From assembly GCA_963735065.1 (NCBI GenBank), contig CAVTJL010000006.1, positions 62,001-126,000 on the forward strand: a stretch of DNA of 64,000 bases. The letters are read 5' to 3'. Shown here piece after piece: positions 26,249 to 35,749 of this stretch. The position numbers were made by a program, and so were the translations under genes. Under the pieces are notes generated by a model, which saw nothing but the letters and a program-made list of their open reading frames with translations, searched no databases and was not told the DNA's origin. The DNA is from CAVTJL01 sp963735065 (GTDB taxonomy: Bacteria; Pseudomonadota; Alphaproteobacteria; Geminicoccales; Geminicoccaceae). Each line of letters opens with the position of its first letter. The stretch's first letter is position 1.

Positions 26249-27537
26249 TGGCAGGCGCTGGGGGAAAGGGTGCTGCGGCCGCGCATGGGCGGCGTCGTGA
26301 GCAGCTTCTGGACGACGACGCGCTTTTGGACCTCGTCCAGCGGCGCACGCTCGCCTATTTCTGGGATTTCGCCCACCCGACGAGTGGCCTTGCCCGTGAG
26401 CGCAGCAACCGACAGTTCGGCTACGGCCCGGAGACCGTCACGACCGGCGGCTCGGGCTTCGGCATCATGGCCCTTCTCGTGGGCGTCGAGCGTGGCTGGC
26501 TCGCGCGCGACGCCGTGGCGGCCCGGCTGCTCGACACCGTGCGCTTCCTCGCCGGCGCTACCAGCTACCACGGCGTCTTTCCGCACTTCCTCGATGGCGA
26601 GACGGGAGCGACAAAGCCCTTCACGCGCAAGGACGATGGCGGCGACATCGTCGAGACCGCCTTCCTCACGATGGGTCTTTTGTGCGCGCGGCAATATCTC
26701 GACGGCGATACGCCCGTGGAGGCGGAGCTCAGGCTGCGCATCCAGTGGCTCCTGGACGATGTCGAGTGGGCCTGGCACGCGCCCGAGGGCGATGTCCTCC
26801 TCTGGCACTGGAGCCCCAATCACGGTTGGGCCATGCGCCACGAGATCCGCGGCTGGAACGAGTGCCTCCTCGTCTATGTGCTGGCCGCCGGGTCGGCACG
26901 GCACCCGATCGGCGAGGAGGTCTATCATCGGGGCTGGGCCACGGGCCCGGCGTTCCGCAACGGCAAGAGCTTCTATGGCATCGAGCTGCCGCTCGGCCCC
27001 GATCAGGGCGGGCCGCTCTTCTTCTGCCACTATTCCTTCATGGGTCTCGACCCGCGCGGCCTCGTCGACCGCTATGCCGACTACTGGCAGCAGAACGTCG
27101 CCCACACGGCCATCAACCGCGCCCATTGCCTCGCCAACCCCAACGGTTTCGCCGGCTACGGCCCCGATTGCTGGGGGCTCACCGCGAGCGACAGCCTGGG
27201 CGGCTACGCGGCCCACGCGCCGGACGAGGATCGCGGCGTGATCAGCCCGACTGCCGCCCTGGCGTCCTTGCCCTACGCGCCCGAGGCGGCCATGCAGGTT
27301 CTTCGCCACCTCTACGAGAGGCGGCGCGATCGGCTCTGGACCTGCCTCGGCTTCGTCGACGCCTTCAGCGACACGCAGGGCTGGACAGCCGGCTCCCACC
27401 TCGCGATCGACCAGGGGCCGATCGTGGTGATGATCGAGAACCACAGAAGCGGGCTGCTCTGGCGGCTCTTCATGAGCTGCCCCGAGGTCCAGACGGGCCT
27501 GCGCCGGCTCGGCTTCACGAGCCCACACCTGAGATGA
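26248..27537 (+). CDS. GH144/glycoamylase-family (PF10091-type) putative endo-beta-1,2-glucanase
   Basis: A 429-residue (alpha/alpha)6-type protein matching the Glycoamylase family: FWDFAHPTSGLARERSN, TTGGSGFGIMALLVGVERGW, DDGGDIVETAFLTMGLL, LLWHWSPNHGWAM, ELPLGPDQGGPLFFCHYSF and DCWGLTASDSLGGYAAHAP. Characterised members in GH144 cleave beta-1,2-glucan; older annotation says glucoamylase. No signal peptide is visible, so it may act in the cytoplasm or leave by a non-Sec route. The ATG at 26248 overlaps the ABC stop. With the GH3 gene it could turn beta-1,2-glucan into glucose; that pathway is inference. Confidence 0.85.
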   Translation: MAGAGGKGAAAAHGRRREQLLDDDALLDLVQRRTLAYFWDFAHPTSGLARERSNRQFGYGPETVTTGGSGFGIMALLVGVERGWLARDAVAARLLDTVRFLAGATSYHGVFPHFLDGETGATKPFTRKDDGGDIVETAFLTMGLLCARQYLDGDTPVEAELRLRIQWLLDDVEWAWHAPEGDVLLWHWSPNHGWAMRHEIRGWNECLLVYVLAAGSARHPIGEEVYHRGWATGPAFRNGKSFYGIELPLGPDQGGPLFFCHYSFMGLDPRGLVDRYADYWQQNVAHTAINRAHCLANPNGFAGYGPDCWGLTASDSLGGYAAHAPDEDRGVISPTAALASLPYAPEAAMQVLRHLYERRRDRLWTCLGFVDAFSDTQGWTAGSHLAIDQGPIVVMIENHRSGLLWRLFMSCPEVQTGLRRLGFTSPHLR

Positions 27538-27544
27538 GCACCCT

Positions 27545-29173
27545 ATGACCGAGAAACGGCCCTGGTGGCAGGATACCGTCGTCTACCAGATCTATCCCCG
27601 GTCCTTTCAGGACAGCGACGGCGACGGGGTGGGCGACCTGCGCGGCATCACCCAGCGTATCGACTACCTCGCCCGGCTCGGCATCGGCACCGTCTGGATC
27701 TCGCCGATCTATCCCTCGCCGATGGCCGATTTCGGCTACGACGTGGCCGACTATTGCGGCATCGACCCTCTGTTCGGCAGCCTCGGCGACCTCGACGCGC
27801 TTGTCGGGGCGCTCCACGACAAGGGTCTCAAGCTGATCCTCGATCTGGTGCCGAACCACAGCTCGAGCGCCCACCCCTGGTTCCAGGAATCCCGCTCGTC
27901 GCGAAACAGCCCGCGGCGCGACTGGTACATCTGGCGCGATCCGGCGCCGGACGGCGGGCCGCCCAACAACTGGGTGAGCCAAGCCGGCGGCAGTGCCTGG
28001 GAGCTCGATCCGGCCACCGGCCAGTACTACTACCACGCCTTCTTGAAGGAGCAGCCCGATCTCAACTGGCGCAACCCGGAGGTGCGGGCCGCCATCTACG
28101 ATGCGATGCGTTTCTGGCTCGACCGCGGCATCGACGGCTTCAGGGTCGATGTGATCTGGCACATGATGAAGGACGCGCAGTTCCGCGACGACCCGCCGAA
28201 CCCCGACTTCCGCCCCGGCGACCCGCCCTTCAAGCAGCTCATCCCCATCCACAGCGCCGACGCGCCGGGCGTGCTCGACATCGCCCGCGAGATGCGCGCG
28301 GTGCTGGCCGCGTATCCGGGCGACAGGCTCCTGATCGGCGAGACCTATCTCGATATCCCCAGGCTCGCCGACTATTACGGCCCGCAGCTCGACGCCGTTC
28401 ATATGCCCTTCAACTTCCACCTCATCTGGGCCTCGTGGCAGCGCTCCGCCTGGCGGCCCGAGCCGCTCATGCGCCTCATCGAGAGCTACGAGGCCGTCCT
28501 GCCCGCCGGTGCCTGGCCCAATTGGGTCATGGGCAACCACGACCAGCCCAGGGTCGCGACCCGGCTGGGCCCGGCGCAGGCGCGGGTTGCCATGATGCTG
28601 CTGCTCACGCTGCGCGGCACGCCCACGATCTATCAGGGGGACGAGCTCGGGCTCGCGAATGTGGCGGTACCACCCGAGCGCGAGCAGGACCCCTTCGGCA
28701 AGCGCATGCCGGGCACGGGCCAGGGGCGCGACCCGATGCGCACGCCCATGCCGTGGGACGCCTCGCGCAACTGCGGCTTCACGACGGGTGAGCCCTGGCT
28801 GCCGCTGGGCGCGGGCCGCGAGCGGCTGAGCGTCGCCGCCGAGGACGCCGACAGCGGCTCGATGCTGCATCTGGCGCAGACGCTGCTCAAGCTCCGCGCG
28901 CGCGAGCAGGCGCTCAGCCGCGGCAGCTGGGCGCCACTCGCTGTCAAGGGCGACGTCCTCGCCTATGCGCGCGAGCACGAGGGGCGGCGTGCCGCCGTCC
29001 TGCTCAACCTCGCATCCGAGCCACGGGTGGTGGACCTGCCGCCCTCGGTCAGGGGACCGGTCAGGATCTCCACGCTGCCGGGCCGTGCAGGCCGGCTGGT
29101 CACGCGGCAGCTCGATCTTGCCGCCGACGAGGGCGTCGTCATCATGGTCGCGGCTGAGGCCCGGTCGATCTAG
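27545..29173 (+). CDS. GH13 alpha-glucosidase (oligo-1,6-glucosidase/AglA type)
   Basis: A 542-residue GH13 enzyme. The nucleophile is Asp202 in GFRVDVIWHM, the acid/base is Glu266 in LIGETYLDI and the transition-state Asp is Asp333 in GNHDQPRVAT. The start WWQDTVVYQIYPRSFQDSDG is typical of the oligo-1,6-glucosidase/alpha-glucosidase branch, and TPMPWD near residue 400 is another hallmark. No signal peptide: it hydrolyses short alpha-glucosides in the cytoplasm. It follows the GH144-like gene by seven bases. That an alpha-glucosidase accompanies a beta-1,2-glucanase is unexpected. Confidence 0.93.
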   Translation: MTEKRPWWQDTVVYQIYPRSFQDSDGDGVGDLRGITQRIDYLARLGIGTVWISPIYPSPMADFGYDVADYCGIDPLFGSLGDLDALVGALHDKGLKLILDLVPNHSSSAHPWFQESRSSRNSPRRDWYIWRDPAPDGGPPNNWVSQAGGSAWELDPATGQYYYHAFLKEQPDLNWRNPEVRAAIYDAMRFWLDRGIDGFRVDVIWHMMKDAQFRDDPPNPDFRPGDPPFKQLIPIHSADAPGVLDIAREMRAVLAAYPGDRLLIGETYLDIPRLADYYGPQLDAVHMPFNFHLIWASWQRSAWRPEPLMRLIESYEAVLPAGAWPNWVMGNHDQPRVATRLGPAQARVAMMLLLTLRGTPTIYQGDELGLANVAVPPEREQDPFGKRMPGTGQGRDPMRTPMPWDASRNCGFTTGEPWLPLGAGRERLSVAAEDADSGSMLHLAQTLLKLRAREQALSRGSWAPLAVKGDVLAYAREHEGRRAAVLLNLASEPRVVDLPPSVRGPVRISTLPGRAGRLVTRQLDLAADEGVVIMVAAEARSI

Positions 29174-29210
29174 AGTTCGGGCGTCGGCGCGCAGGGGAGG
29201 CGATCGGAAG

Positions 29211-29936
29211 ATGCTGTGGGAGGCCGAGTACTATCAGCGCAATCGCGAGGCGCACCCGCCTGCCTTCGCGCCCGGCTACAAGACGAGCGTGCTGCGCTCG
29301 CCGCGCAATCCTCTTCTGTCCCTCGAGCAGACGCTTTCGGAGATCACCGGCCCGGTCTTCGGGCCCGCCGACCTCGATCCCCTCGACGATGACCTCATCA
29401 GGAACCACGCGGTCGACGGCGAGGCGATCGGCGAGCGCATCATCGTCCACGGCCGCGTCCTGGACGAGAACGGCCGGCCTGTGCCGCACACCCTGGTCGA
29501 GGTCTGGCAGGCCAATGCCGGCGGGCGCTACCGCCACGTCATTGATCGGTACATGGCGCCGCTCGACCCCAACTTCGGCGGCGCCGGCCGCTGCCTGACC
29601 GACGAGGAGGGCCGCTACCTCTTCCGCACGATCAGGCCCGGGCCCTATCCGTGGCGCAACCGCATGAACGACTGGCGGCCGGCGCACATCCACTTCTCCC
29701 TGTTCGGCCCTGCCTTCGCGACCCGCCTCGTGACCCAGATGTACTTCGAGGGTGACCCGCTCATCCCACGCTGCGCCATCCTCAACACCATCACCGATCC
29801 GCAGGCGATCGAGCGGCTCGTGGCCCCGCTCGACATGAACATGGCCGTGCCGTTCGACTGCCTCGCCTACCGCTTCGACATCGTCCTGCGCGGCCGGCGC
29901 CAGACGCTCTTCGAGAACCGGCCGGAGGGAGGCTGA
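29211..29936 (+). CDS. pcaH: Protocatechuate 3,4-dioxygenase beta subunit
   Basis: A 241-residue intradiol dioxygenase subunit that opens protocatechuate to beta-carboxy-cis,cis-muconate. The iron-binding region is complete: Tyr ligands including YPWRNRMNDW, then His ligands in RPAHIHFSLFG. LDENGRPVPHTLVEVWQANA is the intradiol core, and the N-terminal PPAFAPGYKTSVLRSPRNPL is typical of PcaH. A purine-rich GGGGAGG/GGAAG tract precedes the ATG. pcaG follows four bases after the stop. It begins 37 bases after the alpha-glucosidase, so a promoter could be internal to that gene. Confidence 0.95.
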   Translation: MLWEAEYYQRNREAHPPAFAPGYKTSVLRSPRNPLLSLEQTLSEITGPVFGPADLDPLDDDLIRNHAVDGEAIGERIIVHGRVLDENGRPVPHTLVEVWQANAGGRYRHVIDRYMAPLDPNFGGAGRCLTDEEGRYLFRTIRPGPYPWRNRMNDWRPAHIHFSLFGPAFATRLVTQMYFEGDPLIPRCAILNTITDPQAIERLVAPLDMNMAVPFDCLAYRFDIVLRGRRQTLFENRPEGG

Positions 29937-29940
29937 GCCC

Positions 29941-30570
29941 ATGCCGCAGCCCTTGCCCTATCTCGTCGAGACGCCTTCCCAGACGGCAGGCCCTTTCCTT
30001 CATATCGGCATGTACCCCTCGATCGCCGGCCTGCGCCTGCGCACGCAGGAAAAGCCGAACGTTCTGGTCACGGGCGCCATCGAGGGCGAGCGCATCCGGG
30101 TCGAGGGCCTGGTTCTCGACGGCACGGGCTCGCCCTGCCGTGATGCGCTCGTCGAGGTCTGGCAGGCCAACAGCCACGGCCGCTACAACCACCCCGCGGA
30201 CATCCAGGCAAGCCCGCTCGATCCCGGGTTCCGCGGCTGGGGCCGTGCCGCCTGCGATCTCGAGACCGGGCTCTACTGGATCGAGACGATCAAGCCCGGC
30301 CGGGTGCCGGGCAGGCCGGGCCAGAAGCCGATGGCACCCCATCTGAGCCTGTGGATCGTCGCCCGCGGCATCAATATCGGCCTGCATACCCGCCTGTATT
30401 TCGCCGACGAGACAGCCGCTAACGCCGAGGACCCCATCCTGCGCCTGATCGAGCAGCCCGCCCGTCGCGAGACGCTGATCGCACCCCGTAGCGAGCGCGG
30501 CGGCGAAGTCGTCTACCGCTTCGACATTCGCCTGCAGGGCGACAGCGAGACGGTCTTTTTCGATGTCTAG
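29941..30570 (+). CDS. pcaG: Protocatechuate 3,4-dioxygenase alpha subunit
   Basis: A 209-residue PcaG subunit, homologous to PcaH but lacking the full iron ligand set, as expected for alpha. LVETPSQTAGPFLHIGM at the N-terminus and LVEVWQANSHGRYNHPAD in the core are diagnostic; KPMAPHLSLWIVARGINIGL replaces the HIHF ligand region. It forms the (alpha-beta-Fe)n oligomer with PcaH just upstream. ERIRVEGLVLDGTGSPCRDA is the shared beta-sandwich strand. The downstream thiolase starts 50 bases later in the same direction. Confidence 0.95.
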   Translation: MPQPLPYLVETPSQTAGPFLHIGMYPSIAGLRLRTQEKPNVLVTGAIEGERIRVEGLVLDGTGSPCRDALVEVWQANSHGRYNHPADIQASPLDPGFRGWGRAACDLETGLYWIETIKPGRVPGRPGQKPMAPHLSLWIVARGINIGLHTRLYFADETAANAEDPILRLIEQPARRETLIAPRSERGGEVVYRFDIRLQGDSETVFFDV

Positions 30571-30620
30571 GAGCCCTCGGAGGAGGGCGCCGCCCCTTGT
30601 GCCCGGTGGGGCAGGCTGAG

Positions 30621-31826
<1,206 letters not shown>

Positions 31827-31890
31827 GCCGGTCGAGGCGCCGCGCCGAGGCTGCTCCGGCCCGGGGACCGCACGAGGGAGGCTGGCTTCC

Positions 31891-33066
31891 ATGCGCACTC
31901 AGGTCGGCATCGTCGGCGCGGGCCCTGCCGGGCTCCTGCTGGCCCAGCTCCTGCACCAGGCTGGCATCGCCTCGGTCGTGCTCGAGCGGCACGACCGCGC
32001 GCATGTCGAGGGCCGCATCCGGGCCGGCGTGCTCGAGCAGGGCACGGTCGACCTTCTGGACGAGGTGGGCGTCGGCGCCCGCATGCACCGCGAAGGCCTT
32101 GTCCACGGCGGCATCGACATCAGCGTCGCCGGCTGCCGCAGGCGCATCGACCTCCAGGCCCTGACCGGCGGCAAGTCGGTCATGGTCTATGGCCAGACCG
32201 AGGTCACGAAGGATCTCATCGCGGCCCGTCTCGCAGCAGGCGAGCCTTTGGTCTTCCAGGCCGAGGTCGTGGCGCTCGAAGGTCTCGATGGCCAGCAGCC
32301 GACGATCCACTATCGGATGGATGGTGCGGAGAAGACGCTCGCCTGCGACCTCGTTGCCGGCTGCGACGGCTTTCACGGCGTCTGCCGGCGTGGCTTGCCT
32401 GACAGTGCGCTGACCGTCTTCGAGCGCGCCTACCCATTCGGCTGGCTCGGCATCCTCTCGCACACCCGGCCGGTGTCGCACGAGCTGATCTACGCCTCGC
32501 ACGAGCGCGGCTTCGCGCTCTTCAGCATGCGCTCGCCCAGCGTCAGCCGGCTCTACATCCAATGCCGGCCCGATGAGCATCTGGAGGACTGGCCGGACGA
32601 GCGCATCTGGGACGAGCTGCGCCTTCGTGTCGGACCCGACACCGCGGCCGGCCTCGAGGTCGGTCCCTCGGTCGAGAAGGGCGTCACCCCGATGCGCAGC
32701 TTCGTGGTCGAGCCGATGCGTTTCGGCCGGCTCTTCCTCGCCGGCGATGCCGCTCACATCGTGCCGCCGACCGGTGCCAAGGGTCTCAATCTCGCCATGG
32801 CCGATGTGCGCATTCTGGCACGGGGCATGATCGACTTCTTTCGCACCGGTGCCACCGGCTCGCTCGACGCCTACTCCGCGACCGCGCTGCGTCGCGTTTG
32901 GAAGGCCGAGCGATTCTCCTGGTGGATGACCTCCCTCCTCCACCGCTTTCCCGGCCGGAGCCCGTTCGACGATCGGCTGCAGCAGGCCGAGCTGGATCAC
33001 CTGATGGGCTCGACGGCGGCGATGACCGCGCTGGCCGAGAGCTATGTGGGCCTGCCGTTCGACTGA
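31891..33066 (+). CDS. pobA: 4-hydroxybenzoate 3-monooxygenase
   Basis: A 391-residue class A flavoprotein hydroxylase converting 4-hydroxybenzoate to protocatechuate with NADPH and oxygen. FAD-binding GAGPAGLLLAQLL is at the N-terminus; RIRAGVLEQGTVDLL is specific to PobA. The DG motif is GCDGFHGVCRRG and the second FAD motif FLAGDAAHIVPPTGAKGLN. It provides the substrate for pcaHG just upstream, so the four genes make a peripheral plus ring-cleavage module. pcaB, pcaC, pcaD and pcaIJ are absent here and must lie elsewhere. Confidence 0.95.
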   Translation: MRTQVGIVGAGPAGLLLAQLLHQAGIASVVLERHDRAHVEGRIRAGVLEQGTVDLLDEVGVGARMHREGLVHGGIDISVAGCRRRIDLQALTGGKSVMVYGQTEVTKDLIAARLAAGEPLVFQAEVVALEGLDGQQPTIHYRMDGAEKTLACDLVAGCDGFHGVCRRGLPDSALTVFERAYPFGWLGILSHTRPVSHELIYASHERGFALFSMRSPSVSRLYIQCRPDEHLEDWPDERIWDELRLRVGPDTAAGLEVGPSVEKGVTPMRSFVVEPMRFGRLFLAGDAAHIVPPTGAKGLNLAMADVRILARGMIDFFRTGATGSLDAYSATALRRVWKAERFSWWMTSLLHRFPGRSPFDDRLQQAELDHLMGSTAAMTALAESYVGLPFD

Positions 33067-33279
33067 CCGCTGCCCGGGGAGCAGGGTGGTCGCCGGCAAA
33101 GAGAAATTGCCGCGCACAGCGCGCCCCGCGAGAGCCTCGGGAGCCACCTGCCCACTCGCCCGTTACGATGGTGCCGCACCGGTCGGGCGATCAGCGTGTC
33201 CGACAGGCCTTCCTTCAGGGTGTTGGGGTCGGTTGCCGCCGGCCGGGTCCTGGGCGTCACATAAGACGGGAGCTTCCCA

Positions 33280-33438
33280 ATGAGCTTGGGATTTATTCTT
33301 CTCATCGTTCTCGTTCTAGTTCTGATCGGAGCGTTGCCAACGTGGCCCTACAGTCAGGGTTGGGGTTACTATCCGACCGGAGGACTTGGTCTTGTCCTCC
33401 TGATCGTGATCATTCTTCTTCTCATGGGGCGGATTTGA
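33280..33438 (+). CDS. DUF3309 family small membrane protein
   Basis: A 52-residue protein, too short for a 60-residue ORF cutoff. It starts MSLGFILLIVLVLVLIGALP, continues with a short Trp/Tyr/Gly-rich turn (WPYSQGWGYYPTGGLG), and ends with a second hydrophobic helix LVLLIVIILLLMGRI. This hairpin with two membrane helices and a central WGYYP turn is the DUF3309 pattern, common in alphaproteobacteria. A GGGAG element precedes the ATG. Its base composition is noticeably more T-rich than its neighbours, as expected of Ile/Leu/Val-rich sequence. Function unknown. Confidence 0.88.
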   Translation: MSLGFILLIVLVLVLIGALPTWPYSQGWGYYPTGGLGLVLLIVIILLLMGRI

Positions 33439-33659
33439 GAGCCTCCTCCAGCGGTGGCGGGCAGCCTCTCCTCGACGCTCCCCGGTCCGTTGGGCTCGCC
33501 AGCCCGCCCCACGCGCTCACCCAAGCGGCACGTGCCGGCCCGCGCAAGGCCGGGAGCGGGGCCGGGGGGCCGATCGAGGGCCGTACCTTCCAGCGCTCCT
33601 CGGGGTCGGGAGAGCGCAAGGAAGCACCGGCCGACCATGCCGGAATCCGGAAATCGCAG

Positions 33660-34082
33660 ATGCGCATACTCCTCGTGGAGGACGACGCCCTGACGGCGAT
33701 GATGCTGGAGGTGACGCTTCGCGACGCGGGCCACGAGGTGCTCGGGCCGGCGGCCTCCACGCGTGCTGCGCTCGAGCTCGCGGGCAAGCGGCGTCCCGGG
33801 CTGGCCCTGGTCGACGTGGATCTTGGCGCGGGTGGCAGCGGTCTCGACTTGGCACGCCAGCTGCGGGACCGTTGGCAGGTGCCGGTGCTCTTCGTCACTG
33901 GCCTGATCCTCGAGGCGAAGGCGCATCCCGAGCTCGGGGTGGGCTGCGTGCGCAAGCCGTACGCGCCGGGGACCGTGCTCGAGAGCATCGCCTTTCTGCA
34001 GCGGTTGTGGCAGGGCGAGCCGCAAGGTAGCAAGCCGAAGGGGCTTGAGCTTTTCGAGCCACTGCCGCCCAGGGGGCATTGA
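33660..34082 (+). CDS. Single-domain response regulator
   Basis: A 140-residue receiver domain with no output domain. LLVEDD gives the acidic pocket, Asp52 in ALVDVDLG is the likely phosphoacceptor, Thr in LFVTGL and Lys in CVRKPY complete the set. The ATG at 33660 is used because the receiver starts there; the long upstream open frame is spurious. It is convergent with, and 16 bases from, a HisKA_2 kinase gene, the most likely phosphodonor. Such single-domain regulators often act in the alphaproteobacterial general stress network; that is context only. Confidence 0.88.
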   Translation: MRILLVEDDALTAMMLEVTLRDAGHEVLGPAASTRAALELAGKRRPGLALVDVDLGAGGSGLDLARQLRDRWQVPVLFVTGLILEAKAHPELGVGCVRKPYAPGTVLESIAFLQRLWQGEPQGSKPKGLELFEPLPPRGH

Positions 34083-34098
34083 GCGCCCCCAGGCCCGG

Positions 34099-35127
34099 TC
34101 ACCCTGGCACGTCGACGACCGCCACGGTCCCTGCGTCCCGCCCGACCTGCAGGGTGCCGCCGATCTGCTTCACGAGAAGCCTCACGAGCTTGCTGCCGAA
34201 ACCGCTTTCCCGCTCCTCGGGGAATGAGGGAATGCCCGAGCCGGTGTCACGCACCTCGAGCCTCCAGCTGCCGTCGCGACGAGCGAACGAGATCCGGATG
34301 GCACCTGACCCTCCGCTCGGGAAGGCGTGCTTCAGGGCGTTCGTCACGAGCTCGTTGACGATGAGCCCGAGCGGGAGCGCCCGGTCGAGATCGAGCGTTG
34401 CCTGATCGGCCTCGACGGTGAGCGAGATGCGCTCCTCCTGGCCCTTCTCGAGAAACGCCGTCGTCAGGCGGCCGCACAGTCTCTTGAGGTAGTCGCCGAC
34501 GGCGACATCTCCGACCATCCCGTCGGCCGGATGGAGGCTCGCGTGGATCTCGGCGATCGCGGCCACGCGGGAGCTCGCCTGCTCGAACTGTGCGCGCATC
34601 CCAGCGTCGTCGAGCCTGGCCGCCTGCAGATGCAGGAGGGCGGTGACGAGCTGCAGGTTGTTCTTTACGCGGTGATTGAGCTCTCGCAACAGAAGATCGC
34701 GTTGCGCGAGCGCTTCGCCCTTCGCCTGCTCGCTTTCGTGATGTTCCGTGACGTCGCGGGCGAGGCCGCCAATCCGCTCGACCCCGCCGGACCTGTTCCG
34801 GATCGGGAAGGCATCGTCGCGAATCCAGCGCACGCGCCCGTCCGGCAGGTGAATCCGGTAGTCGAGCATGGCCTCCTTGCCGGCCTGCGCCCGAACGCAG
34901 GCCCTGCGGACCTTCTGGCGATCCGCCGGATCGACCGATTGGAGCCATAGCCCACGGTCGGCCATAATGGGCTCACGCTCACGACCCCAGATTCTCTCGA
35001 AGGCCGGGCTCAGATACTCGAAGCGCCGGTCGCGCAGGTTGGTGATCCACAGCACGTCCCGGGTGTTCTCGGCAAATTGCCGGAAAGGCTCCTCGGCGAT
35101 CGCCGATGGAGCCGTCTCGTCATTCAT
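34099..35127 (-). CDS. PAS-domain sensor histidine kinase, HisKA_2 family
   Basis: A 342-residue cytosolic kinase without membrane segments. An N-terminal PAS domain with a PAC motif (residues 12-130, ending IGGLARDVTEHHESE) is followed by a HisKA_2 box with the phospho-His in LLRELNHRVKNNLQLVTALL. The ATPase domain has N-box NELVTNALKHAF, G1 VRDTGSGIP and G2 GFGSKLVRLL. HisKA_2 kinases typically respond to light, redox or general stress. No LOV-type cysteine motif is seen, so flavin photochemistry is not indicated. It faces the single-domain response regulator. Confidence 0.92.
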   Translation of the reverse strand: MNDETAPSAIAEEPFRQFAENTRDVLWITNLRDRRFEYLSPAFERIWGREREPIMADRGLWLQSVDPADRQKVRRACVRAQAGKEAMLDYRIHLPDGRVRWIRDDAFPIRNRSGGVERIGGLARDVTEHHESEQAKGEALAQRDLLLRELNHRVKNNLQLVTALLHLQAARLDDAGMRAQFEQASSRVAAIAEIHASLHPADGMVGDVAVGDYLKRLCGRLTTAFLEKGQEERISLTVEADQATLDLDRALPLGLIVNELVTNALKHAFPSGGSGAIRISFARRDGSWRLEVRDTGSGIPSFPEERESGFGSKLVRLLVKQIGGTLQVGRDAGTVAVVDVPG

Positions 35128-35205
35128 CGGGTTTTTGGTCTTTCTGGTCCCTGTCGCGACCGTCGGGGTTGATGGGTGCGCCCTGATCGCCCGGGGCGCG
35201 CGATG

Positions 35206-35469
35206 CTAGGGGTAGGTCTCCTCCTGCAGCTCGCGCTCGGCCTCGAGCCAGAACTCCCACGCGCGATCCTCGGGCGCGCCCGCCCGCTCCCACAGCTCGT
35301 AGGCGCGCTCGCGAACGGCAGTCTCTGTCGGCCTCGTCTCCGGCGCGGCACCGCTCTGTGACGAGGCCTCGGCGGCCTCGACGCCTCGCTCATGGCTCGG
35401 ATCCACAGGCGCCGGGGGCTCTGTCGAGGGAGCCGTCGGCGGATCGGGCTGCATCGTCTTGCTGGGCAT
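35206..35469 (-). CDS. DUF2934 domain protein
   Basis: An 87-residue protein. The first half is low-complexity Pro/Ser/Ala/Glu sequence (MQPDPPTAPSTEPPAP). The C-terminal 35 residues, VRERAYELWERAGAPEDRAW followed by EFWLEAEREL, match DUF2934, a short helical domain of unknown function often found in stress-related or plant-associated loci. The start is placed at ATG 35469, the last before the recognisable protein; a longer frame exists without support. It is downstream of a hairpin pair that follows crp. Confidence 0.8.
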   Translation of the reverse strand: MPSKTMQPDPPTAPSTEPPAPVDPSHERGVEAAEASSQSGAAPETRPTETAVRERAYELWERAGAPEDRAWEFWLEAERELQEETYP

Positions 35470-35696
35470 CGGGCTACTCCAGTTCCAGCGGCTCGCCATC
35501 GAGAGTAGAATGTCGACTACAGCATCATTGTGGCCGGCGCCCGGGGGCGGGACATCCCTCTCTGCCGACAGGCGACCCCAGATCGGCTCCGCCGACCTCG
35601 CCCCCGGCAACAATGCTCCCCTTCAATGCTATGGAAGTTGCCCTCCTCCTTTCGGAAAGAAGGCCAAGATGCGGCGCGCGTCCAAAGTCCCAACAA

Positions 35697-35714
35697 CATC
35701 AGCTTACGCTGATG
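35697..35714 (-). terminator. Second hairpin downstream of crp
   Basis: A perfect 7-bp inverted repeat (CATCAGC, 4-base loop TTAC, GCTGATG). On the minus strand it follows the larger hairpin and is trailed by TTGTTGGG, only weakly T-rich. Together the two may form a tandem terminator or an RNA-stabilising 3' end for crp. Either alone would be a modest call. Confidence 0.45.
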
Positions 35715-35722
35715 CCCAGTCC

Positions 35723-35748
35723 CGGTCTGTCGGGTTGCCGACAGACCG
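35723..35748 (-). terminator. Strong hairpin immediately after the crp stop codon
   Basis: A perfect 11-bp GC-rich inverted repeat (CGGTCTGTCGG, loop GTTG, CCGACAGACCG) begins one base beyond the crp stop. Stem length and position fit a transcription terminator or mRNA-protecting structure on the minus strand. There is no T tract directly after it, so strictly Rho-independent termination is doubtful. Confidence 0.6.
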
Positions 35749-35749
35749 C

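Noticed and set aside
30571..30620. Longer start for pcaF at 30597
   Set aside because: The extra eight residues are not part of the thiolase N-terminus; ATG 30621 begins exactly at the conserved strand.
34247..34948. Second open frame within the sensor kinase
   Set aside because: Frame-shifted Arg-rich shadow of the HisKA_2 kinase.
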